In this document: piece after piece, positions 46,426 to 54,898 of the stretch
How the letters are laid out: each line of letters opens with the position of its first letter
Numbering within the stretch: the first letter of the stretch is position 1
Origin: Xanthobacter autotrophicus
Lineage (GTDB): Bacteria; Pseudomonadota; Alphaproteobacteria; Rhizobiales; Xanthobacteraceae
Length of the DNA stretch: 64,000 bases
Reading direction: 5' to 3'
Assembly: GCF_029991245.1 (NCBI RefSeq)
Contig: NZ_JAIVFO010000004.1
Location: 1-64,000 of the forward strand
Notes under the pieces: model-generated
Told to the model about the DNA's origin: nothing
The model's database searches: none
What the model saw: the letters and a program-made list of their open reading frames with translations, nothing else
Translations under genes and position numbers: made by a program

Positions 46426-46472
46426 CGCGCCACGCGGCACATCGGCCGCCGCGCTGCTCATACCAACGGCCC

Positions 46473-46976
46473 TTATGAATGACCGATGTGCGCCCATTGG
46501 CGCCTGCCGATGGATGTGATGGTTTCTGGGTTTTCGGTGAGACAGCGCCAAGCTTCACAGGCGGCATCGACGATGTCGGCGTAGGTCTCGAAGACGCTGT
46601 TGGAGAGAAAGTTCGATCGCAGATACTGCCAGATCTGCTCGACCGGGTTCAGCTCCGGCGATCGCGACGGCAGGAAGATCAGCGTCATGTTCTTCGGGAT
46701 GCAGAGCATCCTCGTGGTGTGCCATCCGGCGCGATCGAGCAGCAGCACGCCGTGCGATCCCCGAGCCACCATGGTCGAGATTTCGTCGAGATGCATCTGC
46801 ATGGCCTCGGTACCGATATAGGGCAGGGCCAAGGCGGCACCGACGCCGCGCGCCGGGCAGATCGCCCCGAACAGCCAGGCATTGTCGTAGCGCTGGTCGG
46901 CGGCCTGGCGGGGCCGCGTTCCCCGCCGCGCCCACTGCCGGACGATGCCGTTCTTCTGACCGATCCGGGCCTCGTC
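46473..46976 (-). pseudogene. IS630 transposase, C-terminal half
   Basis: Begins with DEARIGQKNGIVRQW (first catalytic Asp), continues through LFGAICPARGVGAALALPYIGTEA, HGVLLLDRAGWHTT and FLPSRSPELNPVEQIWQYLR (second Asp and final Glu). It has no start of its own because the IS110 insertion separated it from the N-terminal half. Confidence 0.85.
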
Positions 46977-48345
46977 TTATGGGATGGTTCGCCTCCTCCC
47001 TCTGGCGGATAATCAGTCCGTCCAGCAACGGAGGTACATCATGCAGTTCAAGCAGATTGGCATTGATATCGGGAAGGCCACTTTCCATCTGGTCGCATTG
47101 GGTCTTGACGGCGATATCGTCTTGCGCAAGCAATTCACGCGGTTAGGGCTGATCGCCTTCTTTCGAGATCGGGCGGGGCAGTACTTGAACGTTGCATTCG
47201 AGGCGTGCTCGGGTGCTCACTGGCTGGCACACCAACTCATTGCAATGGGACATGCCGTCCGACTTCTTACCCCGGAAAGCGTCCGACCATTTGCGAAAGC
47301 CCAAAAGAATGACTGGAATGATGCACTGGCGATTGCCGAAGCGGCTCAGCGCCCAGGCCGTCACGCGGTGGGCGTTAAGTCGCAGGAGCAGCTCGATATC
47401 CAAGCTCTTCACCGGGTACGACAGCGTCTCGTCACGGCGCGTACAGCGATCGTGAATCAGATCAGAGGCTTGCTTCGCGAACGCGGATTGGTGTTCGGTT
47501 CGGGCAGGATGCGTTTCGAACGGTTTCTCGACGACTTGCAAGCCAAAGAGGAGATCCAACTCAACCCTGTCTGCCGTGCATTGTTTGCAACCTTGGCCGC
47601 CGAATATCAGGCGCTCGATGCGCGTGTCGAGTCAATCGACGCGGAACTCGCTGAATTCGCCAAAGCCAATCCCATCTGCAAAGCCCTGCTCTCAGTGCCC
47701 GGTATCGGCATCATCGTCGCCACTGCCTTGTTCAGCGCAGTCGCCGACATCGCCGATTTCCGAAGTGGGCGCGATCTCGCCGCCTTCCTTGGGTTGGTTC
47801 CAAGGCGGAAGTCGACCGGGGGAAAGACGACGTTGCTCGGTATCTCGAAACGCGGCAACACCTACGTCCGAACGTTAATGATTCATGGCATGCGATCAGC
47901 GTTCTACAACCGGAAGAAACGAGAGAACGGGATCACCGTGTTCATGGACCGTCTGGTCGAGCGAGGAATGCATACAAACAAGATTGTTGTCGCATGTGCA
48001 AATAAGGTCGCACGTGTCATTTGGGCACTTTTAACCCACAATACGATTTTCGAACCGCGCCCTGCATAAGGCTTGTTCGAATGACTTGCGAGAGGAAAAC
48101 GATGGCACCGTGGATATGATCGGATGCGCAACCTGATGGTTCCAGTAGATTGTTTCTCTGCTTCAACTGGATATGCGAAACCTGGTAGTGGCAGGAGATC
48201 AAAGGATCTGGTCGTCTTGTAAGGAACGCATCCCAGCGGCTCCCATTGTGGCTCGGGCATGATCTGCCCTCAAACAAGCCGGATACGCTGAAGCAGGGTC
48301 TTCTGGGCCGTCGTTTCTTCTTGCAAACCGGAGGCGAACCATACA
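46977..48345 (+). mobile_element. IS110-family (IS1111-like) insertion sequence
   Basis: Bounds were set by rejoining the interrupted IS630 sequence (GACGAGG beside TTCCAG on the minus strand). Subterminal inverted repeats ATGGTTCGCCTCC (46984-46996) and GGAGGCGAACCAT (48330-48342) are typical of the IS1111 subgroup. The element holds one intact transposase gene. Confidence 0.85.
47041..48069 (+). CDS. IS110-family transposase
   Basis: 342 residues. N-terminal DEDD catalytic domain (IGIDIGKATFHLVALG, FEACSGAHWLAHQL, KNDWNDALAIAEAA) and C-terminal Tnp_20 domain with the conserved Ser region (SVPGIGIIVATALFSAVAD, FRSGRDLAAFLGLVPRRKSTGG, SKRGNTYVRTLMIHGMRS). ATG at 47041 with GGAGG at 47030-47034; intact and probably active. 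Confidence 0.93.
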   Translation: MQFKQIGIDIGKATFHLVALGLDGDIVLRKQFTRLGLIAFFRDRAGQYLNVAFEACSGAHWLAHQLIAMGHAVRLLTPESVRPFAKAQKNDWNDALAIAEAAQRPGRHAVGVKSQEQLDIQALHRVRQRLVTARTAIVNQIRGLLRERGLVFGSGRMRFERFLDDLQAKEEIQLNPVCRALFATLAAEYQALDARVESIDAELAEFAKANPICKALLSVPGIGIIVATALFSAVADIADFRSGRDLAAFLGLVPRRKSTGGKTTLLGISKRGNTYVRTLMIHGMRSAFYNRKKRENGITVFMDRLVERGMHTNKIVVACANKVARVIWALLTHNTIFEPRPA

Positions 48346-48349
48346 CTGG

Positions 48350-48895
48350 AACCAGACCTCGATGCGGCGCCCCTTCGGCAGGTGCCCGACGTGGGCGTTC
48401 AGGGTCCGAAGGAAGTTTTTTTGAAGTCCTCCATGACCTTGGGGTCCTGTCCGGGATGACGGGGGCGAGCGCTGATGTGCGAGAAGCCGATCGCCTTGAG
48501 GATCTTGCCGATGGTTCGCTCGTGGTATGCGACGCCGAAGCGGTCCGCGACGACCTTCCTCAGGTCGAGGCGCCGCCACCGGACGACGCCGTGGACCCTG
48601 CGATCGGGGCCGGTCTCGACGATCTCGGCGAGTTCGGCCAACTGCGCCTTCGACAGCCGGGGCGGGTGGCCCTTGGGGCGGATGTCGCGCAGCCCGTCGG
48701 GGCCGAGCGCGTTGAAGCGGTGAACCCAATCGCGCAGGGTCTGACGATCCGAGCCGCCTCGGCGCGATCCATCCCATCAAGGACCGCTGCCAGCGACAGC
48801 AGCCGCCGGCTCTGGCTGGCGTGTTTCGAAGCTGCGGCGAGCCGCCGCAAATCCGAAGCCGAGTAGTCCGTCCGAAGCTTCACCGCAGAGGCCAT
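48350..48895 (-). pseudogene. IS630 transposase, N-terminal half
   Basis: Starts MASAVKLRTDYSASDLRRLAAASKHASQSRRLLSLAAVLDGMDRAEAARI, a helix-turn-helix. The frame then shifts near 48745 to the one carrying AELAEIVETGPDRRVHGVVRWRR and ERTIGKILKAIGFSHISARPRHPGQ, and again near 48420 to LNAHVGHLPKGRRIEVWFQ. It ends at the IS110 junction. Frameshifts as well as the insertion make the IS inactive. Confidence 0.8.
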
Positions 48896-48978
48896 GACGC
48901 GAATCCTCCCCGCACCATGGAATCAGAGATCGCACTCAACCGAAAGCCCCTGAGAGTCACCCTCAATGGCCGTTGGTA

Positions 48979-49422
48979 TCAGTCGGTGCGCGGCACGCTG
49001 GCGTGCCGCGTGGTCGCCACCTCGCCGCGCGCGATCGCCACGAAGCGGCGCTTCACCTCGGCAAAGAGCCCGGGCGTCAGCGCGCCGAAATAGCCGCTGT
49101 CGCTCTCGACGGGGCGCAGGTCCGGACCCGGCCAAGTGAAGCGGTTGCTTTCGGTCAGCACGATCCAGGAGCGCTCGGCGTCGAGCCGGAGGCGGCTCTT
49201 GACCTCGGCCGGGATTTCGATTGCGTCGGCCGGATCGGCCGGCGGCGTGTGGGTGATCGGCAGGACGCGCACCACCGGTGCGCCCTCCTCGGTGGTCATG
49301 ACGATGGCCAGCACCAGGCAGGGGCGGTCCTTGTCGCCCTCCTCCCGGCCCTCGCGGTGCTGCCGGTCCCAGAGATAGGCGTAGCGGAAGATCCAGCCGA
49401 CCCTGACCTCAGTCGGCAGCAT
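48979..49422 (-). CDS. PemK/MazF-like growth-inhibitor toxin
   Basis: 147 residues of a PemK-type toxin: VGWIFRYAYLWDRQHREGREEGDKDRPCLVLAIV, VVRVLPITHTPP, LDAERSWIVLTESNRFTWPGPDLRP. The proposed action is endoribonuclease. Overlaps its antitoxin by 14 bases. The stop lies right at the TA target of the IS630 insertion, and reconstruction of the empty site shows the stop is native, so the toxin is not truncated. Confidence 0.75.
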   Translation of the reverse strand: MLPTEVRVGWIFRYAYLWDRQHREGREEGDKDRPCLVLAIVMTTEEGAPVVRVLPITHTPPADPADAIEIPAEVKSRLRLDAERSWIVLTESNRFTWPGPDLRPVESDSGYFGALTPGLFAEVKRRFVAIARGEVATTRHASVPRTD

Positions 49423-49678
49423 GCGTGCCGGGGGTGTTGAGATGGTCGGGCTCCGGCGTCATCTCGGCCGCCTCGACTGCGGCGATCTCGGTGTCGTTCA
49501 ACTCGGCGGTGCGCTCGACTCGGCGGTCGCGCTTCGACAGCCGCACGAAGTCCTCGTAGGCCAGCAGCACGGTGCGCGGGCGGCCGTTCTTGGTGATTAC
49601 CACCGGCTCGCGCACGGCGGCGTCCTGATAGGCGCCGAAGTTCTTGGAGACTTCGGCCGCGGTCACAATGGAGGCCAT
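49409..49678 (-). CDS. Phd/YefM-family antitoxin
   Basis: 89 residues from the ATG at 49678 (AAGGAGAATGCG upstream). Phd fold: SIVTAAEVSKNFGAYQDAAVREPVVITKNGRPRTVLLAYEDFVRL. Upstream, tandem CGGAAATCC repeats at 49707-49724 are a likely operator. Divergent from the gene at 49741. Confidence 0.88.
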   Translation of the reverse strand: MASIVTAAEVSKNFGAYQDAAVREPVVITKNGRPRTVLLAYEDFVRLSKRDRRVERTAELNDTEIAAVEAAEMTPEPDHLNTPGTHAAD

Positions 49679-49740
49679 GACGCATTCTCCTTTGATCCGG
49701 AATATACGGAAATCCCGGAAATCCCGCAAGAGGTCGTTCC

Positions 49741-50754
49741 ATGACCCCTTCCCCCATCCGCCTCCCCGACCCGGCATCGCTTGAAGCGATTCTGGCCGGC
49801 CTCGATCCCGCTTCCGCGGACGCGGATCTTATACCCGCCATCAGCGTGGCGTTTCCCGGTTCTGATTTTAGCCTGGCGCCCATCGAAGACGACTACTGAC
49901 GGGACACCCGCTCGGTCATCCGGGCGGACGGCACGCGCGTCGGCGAACTGCGGCCGTGGATGACGGCCGAGATCGCCAGCGACGGCGGCGATCTCATCGC
50001 GCTCTGGCGCCGGCTCAAGGACACCGATCTGCAAATCACCGAATGGCGCGGAACGAGCGTCACCATCTTCGCGCCGACCGGACCGGGCGCCGGCGACTAT
50101 ATCCAGATCGCGCTCCATCGCGAGATTGAATGGCGTGCGGGTCCGATCGTCAACCCGGGCTATCGCCCGTGGCGCGAAAGCGAACTCCTCGAACCGAGCT
50201 TCCCCCGGCAGCATCCCCTGCCCGACACCGACCGGCTCGCCGGCCCGGTCCATCGGTTGCGCGGCCGCGCCGGCGGAGCTGTTGTGCATGTGCGCGGCTT
50301 TCTCGGGCGCTGCGCCCGCCTGGAGCGCGAGAGCCGCGAGGCCCGCCGGCCGGAGATAGAGCGCAGGCGGATCCAGGAGATCGATCCGGACGGGACGCGC
50401 GAAACGCCGTTCCTCGAGGCGGTGCCCGACGGGTTCGAGCACGTGCCGCGCGAGGTGCTGTTCTTTCAGGACTGGGACGCGTCCAGCGCGTCAGGGTCGC
50501 GCGTGTTCACCCATTGGGCGCTGGACATCCGCGACTATGAAGATCACGGAAAGCGCGAGATAGGCTTCATTCCGCGACCGCTGCGCGTCCCCAGCGAGCG
50601 GCTGCAGATGACCGACGGTCTGTCGGTTCACATTCTCAGGGACCGGATCGAGGCGATCGACCGTGAAGTCGGGCTTCCGTTCGGATGGTTCTTGCTGAAG
50701 ACCGCGGCAATTGGGCCTCCCCCGATGTTGGCCACGCCATCGCCCTGGGCTTGA
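49741..50754 (+). pseudogene. Unrecognised gene with an internal TGA, long copy
   Basis: About 337 codons in one frame, interrupted by TGA at 49897-49899 (codon 53) exactly where the paralogue at 44969 has TGG (DDYWRDARSV against DDY-stop-RDTRSV). After the stop the frame runs on cleanly: DLIALWRRLKDTDLQITEWRG, FAPTGPGAGDYIQIALHREIEWR, EVLFFQDWDASSASGSRVFTHWALDIRDY. I do not recognise the family. Either recently inactivated or read through. It sits divergent to the Phd/PemK pair, while its paralogue overlaps a Phd/VapC pair. Confidence 0.65.
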
Positions 50755-51158
50755 AGGCTCAGCGAGTGCGTCTGCCCGATCTCGACGCCGGCGTGTTGAT
50801 GCACTGGGCGGGTCAACCGTGCAGCTTCTGATCTCCGAGACGACGACTCTGTCTAAGGTACGGGGACTTACCGGCCCGCTCTCTCATCTGTCGTTGTTGG
50901 TGCGACAGGCTGGCCGACGGGTCCACGAAATGTGCTCCAAGGCCGCATCGGCACGAATGGCTCATCTATTGGCTGCCGTTGGGTGCCTGCGGCGAGAGAA
51001 GTGACTATCGTGGAAACGGAGTGGGCTTGTCTGGAGATCGAGTTGCCACCTGGCAACTCGCCCTGGTGTCATAGCGGTAAACCGGCGTTAACGTTAAATC
51101 CCTTGCCAATAGGCCCGACTCGGTTTCATTCTGCCTACGATTAAATGCCGTAGTTGGA
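50755..51158. other. Leader region of the repABC operon
   Basis: No supported gene. Contains the first parS-like palindrome (51040-51059) and presumably the repA promoter. Confidence 0.5.
51040..51059. promoter_or_regulatory. parS-like palindrome, copy 1
   Basis: GAGTTGCCACCTGGCAACTC, two 9-bp arms around CC. It lies about 100 bp before repA. The exact reverse complement occurs inside repB at 52433-52452. RepB of repABC plasmids binds such palindromes for partition, and RepA-RepB binding near repA also represses the operon. Confidence 0.8.
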
Positions 51159-52388
51159 ATGGGCATCGTAGTTATGCAGAAAGCACGTAGCTCAAAGACT
51201 CTTACATCGGGGCCGAAGCCGCTGATGACGGATGTCATCGCCGGCGACGGCGCCGCGCTGTCGGCGGAGCTGCTCGCTATGCGCGAGGCTCTTTTCCCGC
51301 CGGTCTCGAAGAAATCCCTCCGATCGTTTTCCTCGGTAGAGGCTGCGAAGCTGATTGGAATCGCCGACGCCTATCTGCGGCAGCTGTCGCTGGGGGGCAA
51401 GGGGCCGCAGCCCTCGCTCGGGGCTGGAGGACGACGGTCATATACACTCGAGCAAATCAACGAGCTACGCGTAACGCTAGAGGAAGGGTCGAAGGGAAAG
51501 AGGTACGTGCAGCATCGCCGTGAAGCGGAGCACTGCCAAGTGATGGCGGTGGTGAATTTCAAAGGTGGTAGCGGAAAGACCACGACCGCCGCGCATCTGG
51601 CCCAGTATCTCGCCCTCCATGGATACCGTGTCCTGGCGGTCGACCTCGATCCCCAAGCGTCGCTGACAGCGCTCCACGGTTATCAGCCGGAGTATGATAT
51701 TCAGCCGAACGAGACCATGTATGCGGCGGTGCGATATGACGAAAACCGTCGACCGCTTAGGGACGTCATTCGCAAGACTTATTTCGCTGGTCTCGATCTG
51801 ATTCCAGCCAATCTTGAGCTGATGGAATTTGAGCACGATACGCCGCGGGCGTTAGCCGAGCGCGACGCGGAGCCGTTCTTTGGCAGGGTTGCGACGGCGC
51901 TTGGAACAGTCGCGGACGGGTATGACGTGATGATCCTAGATTGTCCGCCTCAGCTCGGCTTTCTAACGCTTGGCGCGCTCTGCGCCGCGACAGGGCTTCT
52001 AATCACAGTGCATCCTCAGATGCTCGATGTGATGTCTATGTGCCAGTTCCTGCTGATGGCGTCGGACATCCTGAGTGTGGTGCAGGAGTCCGGCGGGGAT
52101 CTTGATTACGATTTTATTCGGTATGTCGTCACCCGATTTGAGCCCGCGGACGCGCCCCAGACGCAGATGGTTGCTTTCATGCGGTCGCTCTTCAGAGAGC
52201 GCGTGCTCAACAGCACGATGGTGAAGTCGACAGCGATCTCTGACGCCGGGCTTTCAAAGCAAACGCTCTATGAAGTCGGGAGGGAGAATTTCGGAAAGCA
52301 AACTTACGACCGCGCGATGGAATCGCTCGATGGCGTGAATGGCGAGATTGAGAGCCTGATGAAGCTAGCGTGGGGACGCGAGACATGA
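51159..52388 (+). CDS. repA: RepA, ParA-type partition ATPase
   Basis: 409 residues. N-terminal helix-turn-helix region (FSSVEAAKLIGIADAYLRQLSLGGKG), then the deviant Walker A NFKGGSGKTTTAAHLA, VLAVDLDPQASLTALHG, and MILDCPPQLGFLTLGAL. Moves the plasmid to daughter cells and represses the rep operon. Overlaps repB by 4 bases (ATGA). Confidence 0.96.
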   Translation: MGIVVMQKARSSKTLTSGPKPLMTDVIAGDGAALSAELLAMREALFPPVSKKSLRSFSSVEAAKLIGIADAYLRQLSLGGKGPQPSLGAGGRRSYTLEQINELRVTLEEGSKGKRYVQHRREAEHCQVMAVVNFKGGSGKTTTAAHLAQYLALHGYRVLAVDLDPQASLTALHGYQPEYDIQPNETMYAAVRYDENRRPLRDVIRKTYFAGLDLIPANLELMEFEHDTPRALAERDAEPFFGRVATALGTVADGYDVMILDCPPQLGFLTLGALCAATGLLITVHPQMLDVMSMCQFLLMASDILSVVQESGGDLDYDFIRYVVTRFEPADAPQTQMVAFMRSLFRERVLNSTMVKSTAISDAGLSKQTLYEVGRENFGKQTYDRAMESLDGVNGEIESLMKLAWGRET

Positions 52389-53392
52389 GCCGCAAGGACA
52401 CGCTGAAGGCGATGCTGACCCGCCGGACGGAAGAGTTGCCAGGTGGCAACTCGGCCGCAGATCCGGCTGCGCCGACGCCAGTGGCGCATGTGAGGTCTGG
52501 CGCCGTCGGGGCTATGGGCCGTTCGCTCGGACAAATCGCGACTGCCGCTGAACGTGCAAGAGCGCTCGTGGCATCAGGCGCGGCAGTCGTAGACATTCCC
52601 GCTGAGAAACTCTCGGGATCCTTCGCACAAGATCGTCTCGACGACGATGGCCCCGAATACGAGACACTCTTTAACGCTATCAAGGAATCGGGTCAGAAGA
52701 GCCCTATTCTTGTCCGTCCACATCCCGACAGGCCGGATCATTTCCAGATCGCCTATGGTCACCGGCGCGCAAAAATACTCGCCAAGCTCGGACGGCCAGT
52801 GCGCGCGGTGGTCCAGGATCTGACCGACGAAGAACTCGTCGTCATTCAAGGCCAGGAGAACTCGGCCCGGAAGGACCTCAGCTACATCGAGCGCGGTCTC
52901 TTCGCCCTCACACTCGAAGGTCAGGGCTTTGATCGCGCCGTGATCATGTCGGCGCTGAGCATGGAAAAGACCCAGCTGTCGCGCCTTCTGGCATTGACGA
53001 AGTCGATTCCGACAAATCTCATCCACGCAATAGGGCCTGCTCCAAAGGCCGGCCGCCCGAGATGGACAGCGCTTGCCGAGCGTCTGTCGGAATTCCCAGA
53101 TATGTCACGGCTGGATGACGTGTTGACCGACCCGAAATTTCAGCAGGCTGATACGGATCAGCGGTTCGTGCGCCTGTTCAATGCCACTGCGCCCAATAGG
53201 GAAGCCACCAAGCCGCGAAGGGTCGCGGTAAAAGCAGCGGCGGGCAATAAAATCGCGACGGTCGAACGAGCGGGCGACGCGGTCACCATCATCGTGGACG
53301 CCGACGGTGCACGGGATTTTGGAGAGTTCATCGCGGCAAAACTGCCGGAACTCTACCGGCAATTCGAAGAGAAAAAGGAGGCGCCAATTTAA
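52385..53392 (+). CDS. repB: RepB, ParB-type centromere-binding protein
   Basis: 335 residues. ParB/Spo0J nuclease-like domain (ESGQKSPILVRPHPDRPDHFQIAYGHRR, IQGQENSARKDLSYIERG) and a helix-turn-helix (MSALSMEKTQLSRLLALTKSIP) that reads parS. The codons around 17-23 (EELPGGNS) contain the second parS-like palindrome. Start at 52385 overlaps repA. Confidence 0.95.
   Translation: MSRKDTLKAMLTRRTEELPGGNSAADPAAPTPVAHVRSGAVGAMGRSLGQIATAAERARALVASGAAVVDIPAEKLSGSFAQDRLDDDGPEYETLFNAIKESGQKSPILVRPHPDRPDHFQIAYGHRRAKILAKLGRPVRAVVQDLTDEELVVIQGQENSARKDLSYIERGLFALTLEGQGFDRAVIMSALSMEKTQLSRLLALTKSIPTNLIHAIGPAPKAGRPRWTALAERLSEFPDMSRLDDVLTDPKFQQADTDQRFVRLFNATAPNREATKPRRVAVKAAAGNKIATVERAGDAVTIIVDADGARDFGEFIAAKLPELYRQFEEKKEAPI
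52433..52452. promoter_or_regulatory. parS-like palindrome, copy 2 (inside repB)
   Basis: GAGTTGCCAGGTGGCAACTC, the exact reverse complement of copy 1, lying within the repB coding sequence. Confidence 0.8.
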
Positions 53393-53573
53393 GCAGCAGC
53401 CCAATCCCTTAGGCAGCAAAAGAAAAAGGCCCCCGAAACAGCGTCCCGGAAGCCCTTCTCAGTCCTTAAGCAAGCAGAGAATCGCACTTCCGCGAATCGC
53501 AGTCAAGAGTCCCATCGTGGGACGTGCCGTTTCGGCGAGCGGATTTCTTTTGCCTCAACACAGGTAAAAGGAA
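53393..53573 (-). ncRNA. Probable antisense counter-transcript RNA region (repB-repC)
   Basis: The repB-repC gap of repABC plasmids carries a small antisense RNA that blocks repC translation and sets incompatibility. The 181-bp gap here has the usual look: conserved GGCCCCCGAAACAGCG and GTCCCGGAAGCCC blocks, repeated GAATCGC motifs and a hairpin before repC. I cannot fix the RNA ends by eye. Confidence 0.6.
53509..53523 (+). promoter_or_regulatory. Hairpin in the repC leader
   Basis: GTCCCA-TCG-TGGGAC, perfect 6-bp arms, 50 bp before repC. In repABC plasmids such a stem in the leader mediates ctRNA control of repC. Confidence 0.55.
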
Positions 53574-54839
53574 ATGCATACCCACTTGCCCACGACGCCC
53601 TTTGGGCGGCGGTCGATGTCGCTTGGCCTGATGGCCAGCCAAGTGACAGCTCAGGCCGTCACGCCCGATGTGGTGGTTCATAAATGGAAGGTCTTCCAGC
53701 ATATCCGGGAGGCGCGGGAAGCGATCGGCGCGACCGATCGGGCGCTCGCGATCCTCAGCGCACTACTTTCGTTCCACCAGGAGACGACGATGTGCGCAGA
53801 TGGCGATCTCGTCGTCTTCCCGTCCAACGCGCAGCTCAGCGATCGAGCGAACGGCATGTCGCCGGCGACGCTTCGCAGGCATATCGCCATCCTTGTGCAC
53901 TGCGGCTTGGTCATTCGCAGAGACAGTCCGAACGGCAAGCGCTTCGCGCGCAAAGGACCGTCGGGTGAGATCGAGCAGGCTTACGGCTTCGACCTGGCGC
54001 CCATTGTCGCCCGGGCGGATGAGTTCAAAAGACTCGCGGAGACCACCCAGGCGGAGAAGAAGGCCTTCCGCATCCTGCGCGAGCGGCTGACGATCGCACG
54101 GCGGGACGTTGTGAAGATGATCGCCGCCGGCATCGAAGAAGGGGTCCCTGGCGACTGGCGAGGATATCGCATGGCCTATGAGGGCCTTATGGAGCGGCTC
54201 CCGCGGTCAGCATCGAAGGCAATGGTGGAGATTATCCTAGCCGAACTCAGCGTGCTTCGCGCGCTTGTGCATAAGGCGCTGGAGGATTTCATAAAATCTC
54301 AAAATTCAAGCGCCAATGAGTCTCATAATGAGCGCCACAAACAGAATTCAAAACCAGACTCTAAAAATGAATCTGAATATAGCCACTCAACTGAAAAGGA
54401 AGGCGAAGCCTGTGGTTCTGATAACGTCCGCATGCTCCCGCAACGGGACCTTCCCCTGAACATCATCGTTGACGCTTGTCCTGAAATCCGGGGCCTTGCA
54501 GCGGGAGGCGAAATTCGAACGTGGCGCGATCTGCTCGCGACCGCGCAGCTGGCCCGGGCTTATCTCGGTATCAGCCCCAGCGCCTACCAGGACGCCTGCG
54601 CCGCAATGGGAGAAGGGCAAGCGGCCACGGTCATCGCTGCGATCCTGCAGCGGACGGAGCAAATTTCGAGCCCCGGGGGCTATTTGCGCAGCCTGACGAA
54701 ACGGGCGCAGGAGGGCAAATTCTCGACCTGGCCGATGGTGATGGCGCTTCTGCGGGCGAAGCTCGACCAACAGCGCGACGGGGCAGGGCGTATCCGCTCT
54801 TCGCCGGCTGATGGGCCCAGGCCGGCGAAGAGGCCATGA
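53574..54839 (+). CDS. repC: RepC replication initiator
   Basis: 421 residues, the replication protein unique to repABC plasmids. N-terminal winged helix region (TTPFGRRSMSLGLMASQ, GATDRALAILSALLSFHQ, VFPSNAQLSDRANGMSPATLRRHIA) and a C-terminal domain (YLGISPSAYQDACAAMGE, GGYLRSLTKRAQEGKFSTWPMV). An AT-rich, Ser/Asn/Lys-rich linker lies between them. AAAAGGAA before the ATG. Confidence 0.96.
   Translation: MHTHLPTTPFGRRSMSLGLMASQVTAQAVTPDVVVHKWKVFQHIREAREAIGATDRALAILSALLSFHQETTMCADGDLVVFPSNAQLSDRANGMSPATLRRHIAILVHCGLVIRRDSPNGKRFARKGPSGEIEQAYGFDLAPIVARADEFKRLAETTQAEKKAFRILRERLTIARRDVVKMIAAGIEEGVPGDWRGYRMAYEGLMERLPRSASKAMVEIILAELSVLRALVHKALEDFIKSQNSSANESHNERHKQNSKPDSKNESEYSHSTEKEGEACGSDNVRMLPQRDLPLNIIVDACPEIRGLAAGGEIRTWRDLLATAQLARAYLGISPSAYQDACAAMGEGQAATVIAAILQRTEQISSPGGYLRSLTKRAQEGKFSTWPMVMALLRAKLDQQRDGAGRIRSSPADGPRPAKRP
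54286..54405. other. Probable replication origin (oriV) inside repC
   Basis: A sharply AT-rich stretch in an otherwise GC-rich gene, encoding a low-complexity Ser/Asn/Lys/Glu linker. In repABC plasmids the origin lies within repC in just such a region. Confidence 0.6.
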
Positions 54840-54898
54840 GAGGCGGAGAGGCGGAACGTCGGACAAGAAGGGAATCCCCTTCGACAGTCAGCGTGAGG

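Larger units (their letters stand above)
46463..48977 (-). mobile_element. IS630-family element interrupted by an IS110 element
   Basis: Matching 12-bp ends, ATACCAACGGCC (46460-46471) and GGCCGTTGGTAT (48968-48979), each including the TA target duplication, bound the element. Its transposase is split: the N-terminal part lies at about 48350-48895 (with frameshifts) up to RRIEVWFQ and the C-terminal part resumes at 46976 with DEARIGQKNGIVRQW. The IS110 element at 46977-48345 sits exactly between the two. Confidence 0.85.

Noticed and set aside
48979-49422. PemK-like toxin truncated by the IS630 insertion
   Set aside because: Rebuilding the pre-insertion site leaves the same TGA stop just before the TA target, so the gene's end is native.
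19264-49899. Genetic-code change with TGA read as Trp
   Set aside because: Many intact genes here (mmoX, mmoY, mmoZ, virB genes, repA) end in TGA at the expected family length, so general reassignment is excluded; only local read-through remains possible.
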